Source of the DNA: Ricordea florida
Lineage: Eukaryota; Cnidaria; Anthozoa; Corallimorpharia; Ricordeidae
Assembly: GCA_949710005.1 (NCBI GenBank)
Contig: OX453274.1
Coordinates: forward strand, 37,692,214-37,756,213
Length of the DNA stretch: 64,000 nt
Direction: 5' to 3'
The notes beneath the pieces are model-generated. The model did no database searches, had not been told where the DNA came from, and saw only the letters and a program-made list of their open reading frames with translations. The translations under genes and the position numbers were made by a program. Shown here one piece after another: positions 54,168 to 63,301 of the stretch (within the stretch, counting starts at the first letter, position 1; the number at the start of each line of letters is the position of its first letter).

Positions 54168-55861
54168 ATCATGTTGACTAAGTCTACTGCAGTCTGCCCC
54201 CAACTTGCCTCGCTAACGCGCCTTCTTTCAACAACCTTCACAACACACTGACCATGTGGACTATGACTGCACCACTGTGCGCTGGTGCAGTCAAAGACTG
54301 AAGAATGTCGTGTTTTCGTAATGAGGGAACCAAGTTCCACAGGTCCACGCTTCAGTGAGTTATCCAACGCTATCCCTTCTACTGCTAGTTCTCTCACCCA
54401 CGGGATAAAATGAGCACGGTATTCCTGCAGTGTTGTGGCAACTTTTCCTCTTGCAAACGCTCGTTCCAGAGATACCAGATTGGAAATGGTTTTACTGAAC
54501 AGTTCGTGCATCTCCGTGAGGCAGCTAGTACAAGCTTTACAGATGGTGTCTACCACATGGTCGTATTGGATCGTTGCGAGCAGATTCTCAACAATTTCCC
54601 GTCGGGTGTTCTTCTCGTGAAGGTCCATTTTACTACCTATTGATAACTGATGCAGGTCGTAAAGTTTGCTGAGAGGTTCGGAGATCTCTTTACGTAAAGC
54701 AATACTGACAGCTTTGCCAAAAGAGTCCAGAAGTCCATTCAGCATGACTTGGACTGCCTCGCTGGTTTCCAAGTTGTCTTGAATACATTGGATGTCATAG
54801 CTTTCTTCTAGTATGCGAGCGACAAATGGACTCCGGAGATCAGAATTGAACGCGATGATCGCCTCCGTCAGTTCCTTAACACAACCCATCATCAAGTCCT
54901 GAACAGCTCTGTCAAGGACTGCGTGAGTCTTTTCCAGAATACTTCCCTTCATGTCGCTGACAAATCGCGCCAATCCAAAATCAAGGGCCGAGATCTGAAG
55001 CGCAATATCAATGTCACAGACAAGGGAACCCAACTCGGTCTTCACCATGGTCTCGCTTTCACGTTGAAGAACTTGTTGCTTGGGGACTTTATATTTCTCT
55101 GCTTCTAGTTTGAAGGTTTCCGCCAATGTTTGAAGGTTTCCCTCCACTGTCGACCTAAGTTTCTCTGCGCAGGTCACGATAGTTGTAAATGACTCAAACA
55201 TTCTTTGCTCCACTTCACGGGCCTTTTGGAAGATTCGCGGCAGAGGAGATGCCCTTTCTGTCAGCAAGCTTCGTTGCACTTGGACAACGTTGACAAAGCT
55301 CTCTTGAACCACCAGAAGCTTTTGGACAACTCTTCTAGTTTGTCTCATGGTAATTTCCCTCAAAAGATTTTGAAGACAGGACTCGAATCGTTCAAATCGC
55401 TTGGTGGCCTCGCCTAACCCAGCCTGGCCATTTGATTCAAATTGCTTGGCTGCCTTGTTTCTTTTCACTCGCTCACTCCTTACCTCTCTGGCGGAAAATG
55501 CATGGTAAACGACACTTGATTGCAACGAATCGTCATGAATTAATTGACTTTCTTTCAGTTGACGAAAAACAATCTCGCCTTTACTTGATGTATTTTCCGA
55601 GTGAAAAGCTTCGTTAACATCATCATCATCATCGTCGTCGTCGTCCTCGTTTTCATTGTCGTCGTTAGCAGCAGAAGCGGTTCCAATGTTTCCATTGCCA
55701 TCGTTATGTAGTTCCAAATCTCCTTCCTTACTGGAAGACACTCGGTGGTGAGAACCCCTATCGTACGCCTTTGCCTCTCTGCTGGTGTCCACTTTGTTGC
55801 AGACGTACATGTAAGGAACACCTGGAAACTTGTCTTTAAGGTACCTAAGAGTCTCTTCATC
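54168..55861 (-). CDS. DSTYK-like: DSTYK-like copy E, exon 2 (G4 motif, helical region, N-lobe remnant)
   Basis: Acceptor TTATGTTTCAG on the minus strand opens DEETLRYLKDKFPGVPYMYVCNKVD, giving a canonical G4 NKVD, so a GTPase domain must have preceded it. An acidic linker follows (a run of Asp near codons 70-80), then FSAREVRSERVKR, the place of the FHGLSAWKI block, and a helical region of about 350 residues. The kinase N-lobe has lost its glycine loop but keeps VVK in GQCVVKVVE. The length is 1694 and the end phase 2. The donor ATGAT|GTAAGT leaves a split Met codon. No GTPase exon lies between 55.9 and 58.1 kb. Confidence 0.85.
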
Positions 55862-56065
55862 CTGAAACATAAAAGAAAAAACGGTAAGAAAAGCGACAAA
55901 AATTTTCTTTACGTTTCAAAAGTGATTATAATTTATTTGAAAAATGAGCACAACACACCTTAGTAAAAAGTATCAAAAAATCTTGTTGGTTCTCTATTCT
56001 GCTCCGAGAGGTTTTTCTCCGGATACTCCGGTTTTCCCCTCTCCACAAAAACCAACATTTGATTT
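55862..56065. other. Start of the region upstream of copy E exon 2
   Basis: The GTPase exon of copy E should be on the minus strand to the right of here. I find no P-loop or DSPG coding sequence before the viral block, so it is either lost or lies beyond 64 kb. Confidence 0.45.
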
Positions 56066-56275
56066 GATTTGATTTCATTTGGTTTCATTTGTGCTTTACA
56101 GTGTCCCCAATTTGTACGTTAGTGCTAAATACAGTTGACACTCAAAGTTCACTATTAGTTCTTAATTACAATTTAAAAGAAACGAAAAAAGGAAGGGTGC
56201 GCAACGCTTCTTTCCACAGTGGGGGAGAAGCGTTGCGTGACGATCCTAATAACGGCTGCGGAGGAAACTAACAAA
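56066..56275 (+). repeat. LINE 3'-tail fragment joined to one end of the MULE-like MITE
   Basis: 56085-56155 repeats the LINE tail words of 52.3 kb (GTGCTTTACAGTGTCCCCAA and CAGTTGACACTCAAA). 56220-56270 repeats one terminus of the MITE at 35986-36336 (GCGTTGCGTGACG, CCTAATAACGGCTGCG). Both are fragments. Confidence 0.7.
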
Positions 56276-58127
56276 CATCCTGCATGCTGCTAGATTTGAT
56301 AACAAGTTCTCTGTGTATTTAGCATGTCCGGTCCCTCTACATCTTTTTTAGTTTTAACTATTTTCCTTTTGATACATAGTTTCTATCTGATTTGACCAAT
56401 CTTTGTATTCTTTTTTCTTTCGAAAACACGTCAAATCTTTGCTTAAAACTCGTCAAATTACGGCTACAAGTCAGCCAATCCCGACAGGCTGAACCTCCTT
56501 GGTATACTTATTTGTGATATATGTTATATGACATGTCTTGACAAAATGACATGACGTGACGTAACATGATTTATCTAAAAATATAAGCCTACTGTTAGAT
56601 ATACTATTATCTCCTAAAGTGTACAACTGGAATAAAGAAACCAGGCTAATGTACAAAGCATTGATCAAACTGATCACATATAATTTTAAGGATACCCCTC
56701 ATAGAGACTGCCAGGGTCATGATGATTCCCAATTATGCAGCAAATGATTCCCAATTGATTCCATAATAATTCCCGATTATACAGCAAAAAGCTCATATTA
56801 ACTGAATGTATCTATAGGCATTAAGGGACAAACATTGGTGAATTAAAAAAGCATTATCATCAATATAAACTGTTTTGAATCATGCTCATTTTTTTAACTG
56901 CTGGGATGCCAAAGGCTACATTTGGCAGAGAATCTTTTGCTTTGCAGTTTTCTTCATGAAATGACCGCTGTAAGATTTTTTCTGGTTTGAAACTCTTCTT
57001 AAAAAGGTTTTCACATGTCAGGAGGTTCTCATCGTTTTACGCACTCGTTGTGGTCTGTACATTCTATATTGCTCACATGCTTGATCGCGAATACAGTATT
57101 TAAATCTCGTAACTAAAAACAATATTTATGTTCTAGCGTGTTCGAGTGGCTTACTATAAACGAAGAAACGTAACGGTTTAGAAACCGTTTCGTTTCCGGC
57201 GTCGCTTATAGTAGACTACGGTAAGCCTGTTGAAGGCGTTCTGATATCGGAACTTCACCGGAAACGACACCACTGAAAACCCGCTGAATTACACAGGTGA
57301 TGTGCGTACTGAATACCGCCACTGAAACTCGCTGAATTATAAATGTAATGTGCGTATTAGGCGGCAATATTTCCTCGTTTAACGTTGACATGGACTGAAT
57401 AAGAATAACAGAAAGTGATCTGGTTTAGGACAAACTTTTAACAGCTGCCCGGATTACTGGCGCTGCCCATTCCAGTCCAGATCTTATGCTTAATTTAAAG
57501 TAACACTTTCCAGCTGAGGAAAATTCAATAGTATTATTCCTACAGCTATGGTATACCTGAAACAACGTTATAACTTTCAGTGGAAGCACCTAGCGCCTTC
57601 CTTAACTGAGATAATCTTATTAGCAAGGATTTTACGAAAAGCTACACACGCCATTACCGCCCGACAAATTATAGGGTACACTGTTCAACTGCTAGCAAAC
57701 TGATGGCTGCAGATGCCCGTTTCTCGAAGGCCCTTGTGAATTAAAGCCATTCTATAATCGCAATCTTTACAACGGGGATTACAGTTTTGTTGGTTTTCAA
57801 GGTTGGGCAATACAATTTAAGGTTGATAGTCCACGTTAGGCTTGTATGCGAATAATAACAGTAGTATAGTAGGAGGGAATCAAATACGGATTTGTATATA
57901 AGCTGTTTTTCAGCGTGTAAAGGCTCCCAAGTATAAAACAAAGGGTGCAGAAATGATGCACCCTTGCCTATTTTCCGATTTAAAGCCCTATTTTAGAAAT
58001 GAAGCGTTCTTTTCCTATTTCCCGATTTAAAGCATTGTTTTGACTTGTTTCCGACTTCCGAAGATGACCCGAAGATTTCCGAGCGTTTTCCAAAAATTAA
58101 TGAGCTATTTCAATTTAGACAAATATG
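56276..58127. other. Intergenic; one hairpin at about 57149-57222
   Basis: No gene is supported. A foldback at 57149-57222 (GGCTTACTATAA against TTATAGTAG, with an inner AACGGTTTAGAAACCGTT) and a loose two-copy repeat at 57264-57362 (CGCTGAATTA...GATGTGCGTA) are the only structures noted. Confidence 0.4.
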
Positions 58128-58137
58128 CATACTATAA

Positions 58138-58243
58138 ATCTTCGGGGGGAAGCCATAGGTCAGCGCGCACGTCCTCCGCCACCCTATCGTCTTGGGCTCC
58201 GGTGGCCTCTGAGTGAATTTTGTTGATCCCTTGCTCTTCGGTG
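58138..58243 (-). pseudogene. Scrambled inverted fragment of a major capsid gene
   Basis: Read on the minus strand, this piece contains CCCACCGAAGAGC, CAAGGGATC and AACAAAATTC[A]CTCAGAGGCC. These occur in the same order in the capsid-like gene at about 63674-63750, with the bases between them deleted. It then continues with GCGCGCTGACCTA and TGGCTTCCC.CCGAAGA, which in the intact gene come before that segment (about 63636-63684). It is thus both deleted and rearranged. A run of A/T (about 58243-58262) borders it. It marks a second capsid copy, opposite in direction to the intact one. Confidence 0.7.
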
Positions 58244-58367
58244 GGGAAAAAAAAAAAAAAAAAAACGTTTCAAGTCGGTGAGAAATCCATGGGTGATTAA
58301 TTAATAATAGGCGACACAAAAATTATTTCCATTTAGAGAGTGGTGCATCAAAGGTATTTCCATAAAC

Positions 58368-58973
58368 ATGCTTTCAGTCAAAGAGTTACGCGCTTTGGCA
58401 ACAAGATACCAGATCCCTGGCCGGTCTAAGATGGTCAAAGCTCAACTGCGTCGCGCTTTATTGGCGCACCCTCGAGCGCGCGTGGAGATAGAGCTCGATG
58501 ATAGGCGGGCGAATTTCAATCTATCGTCCCGCGATGTCGCCCTCGTGTGGTTGAGTGGAGATGCGCGGTTGCGAGAACAGCTTTGTGACGGCACCTTCTA
58601 TGCCGTCGATGATCAACTCCGGAGGGAGTTTCAGACCCGTGGGGTGCCAAGAAAATTAGCGGCACTTCTTGAAAATGTTGGCCGAAGCGGGTATTTCACT
58701 TCCGTCATCTCGCGTACAAAGTACTTTTATTATACAGAGGTACGGGTCGCAGAGGTCCGACTGATTTACCGCGAGTGCCAGCTCGCCCACAATCGCTGGT
58801 TGGAAAATAGGGGCGGCAAATTTCTCCCTCGTGATGAAACAAGACAGTATTTCTTTGAATTTGTGAGCGATGCCCTCGCCATGTTCGAGCGGCAGGTGGA
58901 AGATGTCGAAGAGTTTGGCGCGCCTGAATTCGGAGCAACCATGAATTGGCTGAGCTCGTTGTGGCTCGACTAA
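58368..58973 (+). CDS. Viral ORF 1, SAP-domain protein (201 aa)
   Basis: The ATG at 58368 opens LSVKELRALATRYQIPGRSKMVKAQLRRALL (residues 2-32 in all). This is a SAP-like helix-linker-helix DNA-binding motif with the spaced Leu and the central Gly. The rest is mixed helix and strand with many charged residues and is not recognised. A SAP domain suggests binding to the viral genome or host chromatin. It is followed by ORF 2 in the same direction after 63 bp, so the two may be co-transcribed. No TATATA motif sits at its start, unlike the capsid-side genes. Confidence 0.65.
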   Translation: MLSVKELRALATRYQIPGRSKMVKAQLRRALLAHPRARVEIELDDRRANFNLSSRDVALVWLSGDARLREQLCDGTFYAVDDQLRREFQTRGVPRKLAALLENVGRSGYFTSVISRTKYFYYTEVRVAEVRLIYRECQLAHNRWLENRGGKFLPRDETRQYFFEFVSDALAMFERQVEDVEEFGAPEFGATMNWLSSLWLD

Positions 58974-59036
58974 CCCGACCAGCCTCACTTTTTTCGGGCA
59001 GGCAATTAGAGAGTAGCAATCAATAGACCCCAAAAA

Positions 59037-59594
59037 ATGGATGTGATGGTCGCTGACAGCTTGAAAAAAGAAAACTATTCCTCTACTTACCTCTCGCAGT
59101 TAAAACTCTTAGCAACCTCTTTCTTAGAAGACCCTCCAATTTCTCCCCATCCCAACCCAGAAAGCATCGAGGGGTATCTTTCAGCCAGCCCTCGACTTTG
59201 CCAGCGTGTGGTTTCGGGTGAGTTTGATCATCTTACATGGGGACCTCCAATTGAGAGGCGAAAAGAGGGGTATAGACCAAGACCAATATCAAAAAGTAAA
59301 AGGTTGGCGTTGAACAAATTGTTGATGAAAGAGTTCGGGCTTGATTTATTCGAAAGAAAATCGATAGTAAACCTTGTGAATCGTATTGAGGACAATTTGA
59401 GTTTTGTCTCAGACTACCGCCGGCTTCCAAAGCTGATATGGTTGTTGAAAGTAATCTTCGAACTCCGAGAGGACCACGAAAGAGCCGCCAGGTGCGACAT
59501 TTCACACATTCGACCGACGACGCTTCGAAAATACGATGCTTTATGGATCAAGCTGAAGTCATCGCTCAACATGCAAATAACAACCTCCACTTAA
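59037..59594 (+). CDS. Viral ORF 2, unknown helical protein (185 aa)
   Basis: The ATG at 59037 follows CCAAAAA. The protein is basic and mainly helical, with a Pro-rich segment (PPISPHPNPES) near residue 33 and a YRPRPISKSKR patch in the middle. I recognise no family. Its TAA (59592-59594) overlaps the TAA of ORF 3 on the other strand within the palindrome TTAA, so the two genes end on top of one another. It lies in the same direction as ORF 1. The function is unknown. Confidence 0.6.
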   Translation: MDVMVADSLKKENYSSTYLSQLKLLATSFLEDPPISPHPNPESIEGYLSASPRLCQRVVSGEFDHLTWGPPIERRKEGYRPRPISKSKRLALNKLLMKEFGLDLFERKSIVNLVNRIEDNLSFVSDYRRLPKLIWLLKVIFELREDHERAARCDISHIRPTTLRKYDALWIKLKSSLNMQITTST

Positions 59595-60187
59595 GCGAGT
59601 TTTTCTCGCATCTCTGCGACCAGTTCGCTGCGAATCTCGGTCCGCAGCTTTGTCAGATCGAGGTCTTCGTTTTTTGTCACAGCTTTTTGTTTAATCTCGC
59701 GCTTGAGTGTTTCATATTTTTCAACCTCGGAGAGAATGAGTTGAAATTCCGTAGCGCTGATTTGGTTATCCTGTAAGGCTTTCGAGACCAGGTCGTTGAT
59801 GGTACTCAACTTCGTCTCACCAATCGTGACGGTTCGCTCATGCTTGGAGATCTTTACGGCGATACGTTTACTGACCCGGACCATTGTGGCTGACACGATT
59901 CCAAAGATGCCACCAATAGCACCCAGTGGAACTCCAACGACAATCCCAAGACCGGTCAAAGAGGCGGCTAGGCCCGAAGCCGAAAGTATAACGCTCAGAC
60001 TTCCAGCGGTTAAAGCTACTCCGTTTAGAATTGTCCGAGAGCGGGTATATTTTTTCCGAACACCTTCATAGTGGGCGATACTGTTTTTTAGGGCGGTCTG
60101 AATGTCACAAATCTTTTGAAGCCGAAACGAATGCCCCTCATCGTTGGGGGCGGTGGGAACCTTTGGATACAAACAATCAGATTCCAT
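59591..60187 (-). CDS. Viral ORF 3, membrane protein with Gly-rich hydrophobic hairpin (198 aa)
   Basis: The ATG at 60187 is on the minus strand. A helical N-terminus (about 1-50) is followed by a long hydrophobic, Gly- and Ala-rich stretch (about 53-103, e.g. LTAGSLSVILSASGLAASL and LGAIGGIFGIVSATMV). This probably forms two membrane segments joined by a turn. A charged C-terminal half follows (SKHERTVTIGETKL, then helix with DLDLTKLRTEIRSELV). Proteins of this plan recur in cnidarian genomes and may be virion membrane-active proteins, but I give no function. It starts 3 bases from the stop of ORF 4, with a TATATA motif in that overlap. Confidence 0.65.
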   Translation of the reverse strand: MESDCLYPKVPTAPNDEGHSFRLQKICDIQTALKNSIAHYEGVRKKYTRSRTILNGVALTAGSLSVILSASGLAASLTGLGIVVGVPLGAIGGIFGIVSATMVRVSKRIAVKISKHERTVTIGETKLSTINDLVSKALQDNQISATEFQLILSEVEKYETLKREIKQKAVTKNEDLDLTKLRTEIRSELVAEMREKLA

Positions 60188-60199
60188 GTCCTATATACA
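60188..60199 (-). promoter_or_regulatory. TATATA motif at the start of ORF 3
   Basis: On the minus strand the sequence CTGTATATAGGAC stands directly before the ORF 3 ATG and covers the ORF 4 stop codon. It matches the core of the motifs at 60883 and 63302. Confidence 0.5.
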
Positions 60200-60868
60200 G
60201 AGCTCCAACAAAACTTCTGCCTTGGTCGTCGGCACCGTCCAAACTCGAAAGAGATTTCTTTTTGTGGGGTCGACGGGGAGATAAAACGGTCGCAAATGCC
60301 ACACCGAAGGACCTTGAAGCTTCAAAGGCTCGACCTTCGCCAGTAGATAGGAGGGTTTGCCCCCTTCATACGACTTGTTTGGGTCCACCAAATCGCAGTA
60401 GATTGAAACAGAGGGCGGCCCCCATTGTACAGGAACGTGAATCAGAACGCGCGGGACTTCGGATATCTCCAACAAGTGGGCTAGATTTACCTCTAGGATC
60501 ACCTGTTCTTTCGAGAAGAAATACACCCCAGTAGCGGTTATCCGAAGTTCACAAGTGCCAGCGGTGACATCCTTTCCATGCCCATAGACAATAGCCTGCT
60601 GGAGACAGTGGAGGTTATACTCACCTTTCGGAATGGTGACCAGAACGGGTCCTTGTGCTTTTCTGATCGTGTATAAATCGGCGGATCCTGAGCGAATGCG
60701 CTCCAGTTGCAATGGGTCGAGCTTGAAGCGATATATATAAGTTGGTCTAAGTATTGGGAGCTTTATTTCGGGGATCTTCACGGTTCGAGCTGCGACACTC
60801 GAGAGATCACCACCGACCGGAGGGTGAAGTTCATTCACACCCTCTCTTGCTGCTATGCTGAGGGACAT
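60191..60868 (-). CDS. Viral ORF 4, beta-rich protein, candidate minor capsid/penton (225 aa)
   Basis: The chosen start is the ATG at 60866-60868 (MSLSIAAREG). An upstream in-frame Met at 60949 would overlap ORF 5 and lie beyond the TATATA motif, so it is less likely. The sequence alternates hydrophobic and polar residues with many Pro and Val (VTIPKGEYNLHCL, ELRITATGVYFF, VPRVLIHVPVQWG), typical of a single jelly-roll. Size, composition and a place beside capsid-side genes suggest the penton-like minor capsid protein of Polinton-like viruses. This is inference, as no diagnostic motif is known to me. It is divergent from ORF 5, with a 26-bp shared spacer. Confidence 0.6.
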   Translation of the reverse strand: MSLSIAAREGVNELHPPVGGDLSSVAARTVKIPEIKLPILRPTYIYRFKLDPLQLERIRSGSADLYTIRKAQGPVLVTIPKGEYNLHCLQQAIVYGHGKDVTAGTCELRITATGVYFFSKEQVILEVNLAHLLEISEVPRVLIHVPVQWGPPSVSIYCDLVDPNKSYEGGKPSYLLAKVEPLKLQGPSVWHLRPFYLPVDPTKRNLFRVWTVPTTKAEVLLELCI

Positions 60869-60882
60869 TTTATTTACCTGCG

Positions 60883-60890
60883 TATATATA
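60883..60890. promoter_or_regulatory. TATATATA motif in the spacer between ORF 4 and ORF 5
   Basis: The 26-bp spacer between divergent ATGs (60868 and 60895) contains CCTGCGTATATATACACC. The motif is 4 bp from the ORF 5 start and 14 bp from the ORF 4 start, and is palindromic enough to serve both. The same CTGC[C/G]TATATATACA phrase lies between ORF 6 and ORF 7. Confidence 0.6.
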
Positions 60891-60894
60891 CACC

Positions 60895-62355
60895 ATGGAT
60901 CAATCCCACGAAATAGACCTTTGGTCTGTTCTAAAAACAGCGTTTCCAAAAAAGGCCGTAGAGTTCGGTAAAACCTTGGAAAAAATTAAATTTCCTAAAC
61001 AGAGCAATTTTCCACAAGCTCTCCTTCTCCGCAGCCCGGACAAATATCCCGTCCCTACCTTTCCGTTCTCTGAAACGGTCTCTGATATAGCACCGCTGCT
61101 TAAAGAGCTCGAGATCTTTGTTGACCCAAAAATTTCTTTCAAAGCAGGAGTCCGAGACATATGGAAAGAAATGACCATTACACATCGCTCGGCAAAGGAG
61201 GCTCATCGTTGGCTTTCTTCTCCCACATACGAATATTGGCCTCAGCAGCTGAACTTCGCCACATGGTGCGCAACTGCAGGGTGTGGGGTGTCGATTACCG
61301 ACCCGACCAATAAAACCTTCCCGCCTATAGTTCAGGGGCTGCTTCGCTTCCACGTATACTTCACCGTCCGCCGTATCCTATTCGAGCTCGGCTGTCCCCT
61401 CCCCGGAGACAAGGCGTTCCAAAAAACAAACAACCCACTTCTCAAGTCCGCCTTTGAAAGCCTCTGCATCGAATTCGGACTACCTAGAGCCCCCGACTTT
61501 CGTTGGAAGGGCGGACGAAACCACGGTCTTGGAGACGTGTTTATAACTTACCCAAGCGAGGGTCCAAAGAACTTGCACGTCATCCGTGGCTACGACACCG
61601 AAGCAAACACATGGCCTGATAGCCTGAATCTCTTCTCAGATGAGGGTGGGAAAAAGAATCAAGGTAATCTGTTGGCCTTTATCCGAAACGATGCCCACGG
61701 CGGAGCGCAATACAGCTGGTTTTCACCGAAAAAGGGTGAAGGTCTGACGGAGGCTGGCATGGGGCGTCTAAATCGTAGTATCGAGGCTTTAGTTTATTGT
61801 GTTCTTGGCTCGCAAGTCAAAACCCGATCTACTATCGTGGGGGCGAGCGGCAGTGCTGTTGAGACCCGCCAAATGTTTAGACAACTTCTAGAGGAGACAA
61901 TCGTAGTAAACGATATCTCCACCGGCATCCAGAACTATCAAAGGGCCTTATCCGACGCTCGAGCGCAGCTGAATCTGGCTGTCGCCCCAGGGCTCTGGTT
62001 GCTCCCCAGCCGCCTTGTTATTAATTCAAACAGCGTTCTCGGGTACAACAACGAGCTCCAGAAAGCGACCAGTGATATGACCTTCGGGGTCAATCCTAAC
62101 GTAAACGAGAGGACACATAAGCGCACGCCCATTGCACCGACCCCCATTGCGCCGAAAATAAAAACGCCAGGTCCCATTGTCACGAAAACAACACCGAAAA
62201 CTAAAGCCCCCGTCGCGCCGTCCGCGCACGAGAGAAATTTAGCTGCAGTCACTGTTGTGGCCGCAGGTGCGACTTGTTTAGGTAGACTTCTTCTTGTAGC
62301 GCTCGAAGAGAAACACGACTACGGCTACGATCAAGAGCCAGGCGTTTTTCGCTAA
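60895..62355 (+). CDS. Viral ORF 5, large conserved unknown protein (486 aa)
   Basis: The ATG at 60895 (CACCATGG) begins MDQSHEIDLW. The first 420 residues look like a folded, Trp- and Arg-rich domain (AHRWLSSPTYEYWPQQLNF, FHVYFTVRRILFELG). A Thr/Pro/Lys-rich linker follows (about 400-450, with repeated PIAP words), then a hydrophobic segment near 455-475 (AAVTVVAAGATCLGRLLLVAL) that may be a tail anchor. I recognise it as a protein type seen in cnidarian and other animal genomes without known function. A virion role is likely from its position among capsid genes. Its last 26 codons overlap the end of ORF 6 on the other strand. Confidence 0.65.
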   Translation: MDQSHEIDLWSVLKTAFPKKAVEFGKTLEKIKFPKQSNFPQALLLRSPDKYPVPTFPFSETVSDIAPLLKELEIFVDPKISFKAGVRDIWKEMTITHRSAKEAHRWLSSPTYEYWPQQLNFATWCATAGCGVSITDPTNKTFPPIVQGLLRFHVYFTVRRILFELGCPLPGDKAFQKTNNPLLKSAFESLCIEFGLPRAPDFRWKGGRNHGLGDVFITYPSEGPKNLHVIRGYDTEANTWPDSLNLFSDEGGKKNQGNLLAFIRNDAHGGAQYSWFSPKKGEGLTEAGMGRLNRSIEALVYCVLGSQVKTRSTIVGASGSAVETRQMFRQLLEETIVVNDISTGIQNYQRALSDARAQLNLAVAPGLWLLPSRLVINSNSVLGYNNELQKATSDMTFGVNPNVNERTHKRTPIAPTPIAPKIKTPGPIVTKTTPKTKAPVAPSAHERNLAAVTVVAAGATCLGRLLLVALEEKHDYGYDQEPGVFR

Positions 62356-63288
62356 GAAACCAACAGCTTCTCCGGCCGTGCGGAAGAGGAACGAGACAAT
62401 GGCGCCTATGGCCCCAGGTAGTAGCTCCCCGATCTTTTTTCCGATGGCCTTCAGTCCCCGCCCTACCCCTTGCGCTACACCGGCGAGCCCCCGCTGTAAA
62501 GCCCCCAAGATAACCCCAATGACCGTTCCAGCCGCTACGAGAACCCCCAGGACCCCTACTCCGTATTTCTTGAAAATAGCCCGAACGCGGTCCCGCAGAG
62601 ACATTCGCTCCTCAACGGCTTCACTTTCTCGCTCGAGTTCTTGAATCTCTTCCTCGCGCGCCGCAATCCGCGCCTCAGCGGCACGCCTATCTTCCGGTGA
62701 AGTATCGGTGGCGTCTCTTATCTCCTTGTCCTGTAGGTTTTGCTGCTCGAGCTCCTGAGTTCTGGCGTTATTCCGTTCCAAGATCTCGTCCGTGGATGGA
62801 CCTAGACGTTCTTTCAATTCTTTAGAGAAGTTCTTCGTTAAACTTCCATCCAAGGTTTTCAGTGGGCGCCACGTCGCGTTTTCGTCCAACCCATCACGAA
62901 TCATAGTACGACCATCGCGCACGCCGATATCGACTCCGTCAAGGTAGGGAAACTCGCTCTCCACCTCGAGCTTCGCATCTTCCAGCATTCTTTGTAGGAT
63001 TGGCTTCCCAGTAACAGGGTTGGTCACCATCTTCGTTTTTGGTCGTGCCCCCTGCAACAACATTGTATCAACAGGGTCGGTCGAAAACGACGTTTCTGCT
63101 ATGGCAGGCTCACGGGGACGACCTCGCGGTCTTAAGTCATACATCCCGAATTGTTCTCCACCCTCCGGCAGATCGGCGGGGTCGAAGCTGGGGTTAACCC
63201 TCCCACCTTCAGCGCCGGCGGGCTCGGTATTGTCGGGGTCGTCATCGGGGGACATCAAAGGGGTCATTTCATCAGGGTTGATATCCAT
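62278..63288 (-). CDS. Viral ORF 6, acidic coiled-coil protein with C-terminal membrane segments (336 aa)
   Basis: The ATG at 63286-63288 opens MDINPDEMTPL. Residues 1-65 are acidic and disordered, and a GRPREP basic patch follows. Around 165-225 there is a charged, Glu/Arg-rich coiled coil (AARIAAREEEIQELERESEAV). The C-terminal 110 residues hold several hydrophobic or amphipathic stretches, GVGVLGVLVAAGTVIGVIL, then a GLKAIGKKIGELLPGAIGAIV amphipathic region, and a final TM helix (LLIVAVVVFLF) before RYKKKST. This is the profile of a virion membrane-active or membrane-anchoring protein. It is divergent from ORF 7, with a 34-bp spacer that carries a TATATATA motif, and convergent with ORF 5. 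Confidence 0.65.
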   Translation of the reverse strand: MDINPDEMTPLMSPDDDPDNTEPAGAEGGRVNPSFDPADLPEGGEQFGMYDLRPRGRPREPAIAETSFSTDPVDTMLLQGARPKTKMVTNPVTGKPILQRMLEDAKLEVESEFPYLDGVDIGVRDGRTMIRDGLDENATWRPLKTLDGSLTKNFSKELKERLGPSTDEILERNNARTQELEQQNLQDKEIRDATDTSPEDRRAAEARIAAREEEIQELERESEAVEERMSLRDRVRAIFKKYGVGVLGVLVAAGTVIGVILGALQRGLAGVAQGVGRGLKAIGKKIGELLPGAIGAIVSFLFRTAGEAVGFLAKNAWLLIVAVVVFLFERYKKKST

Positions 63289-63301
63289 TTTTGTTTCTGC
63301 C

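Noticed and set aside
58110..58319. 69-codon minus-strand frame with a poly-Phe run
   Set aside because: The Phe run is a poly-A/T tract. The real signal there is a capsid fragment in another frame.
60869..60949. Upstream in-frame Met for viral ORF 4
   Set aside because: It would overlap the ORF 5 coding start and skip the shared TATATATA spacer. The ATG at 60868 fits better.
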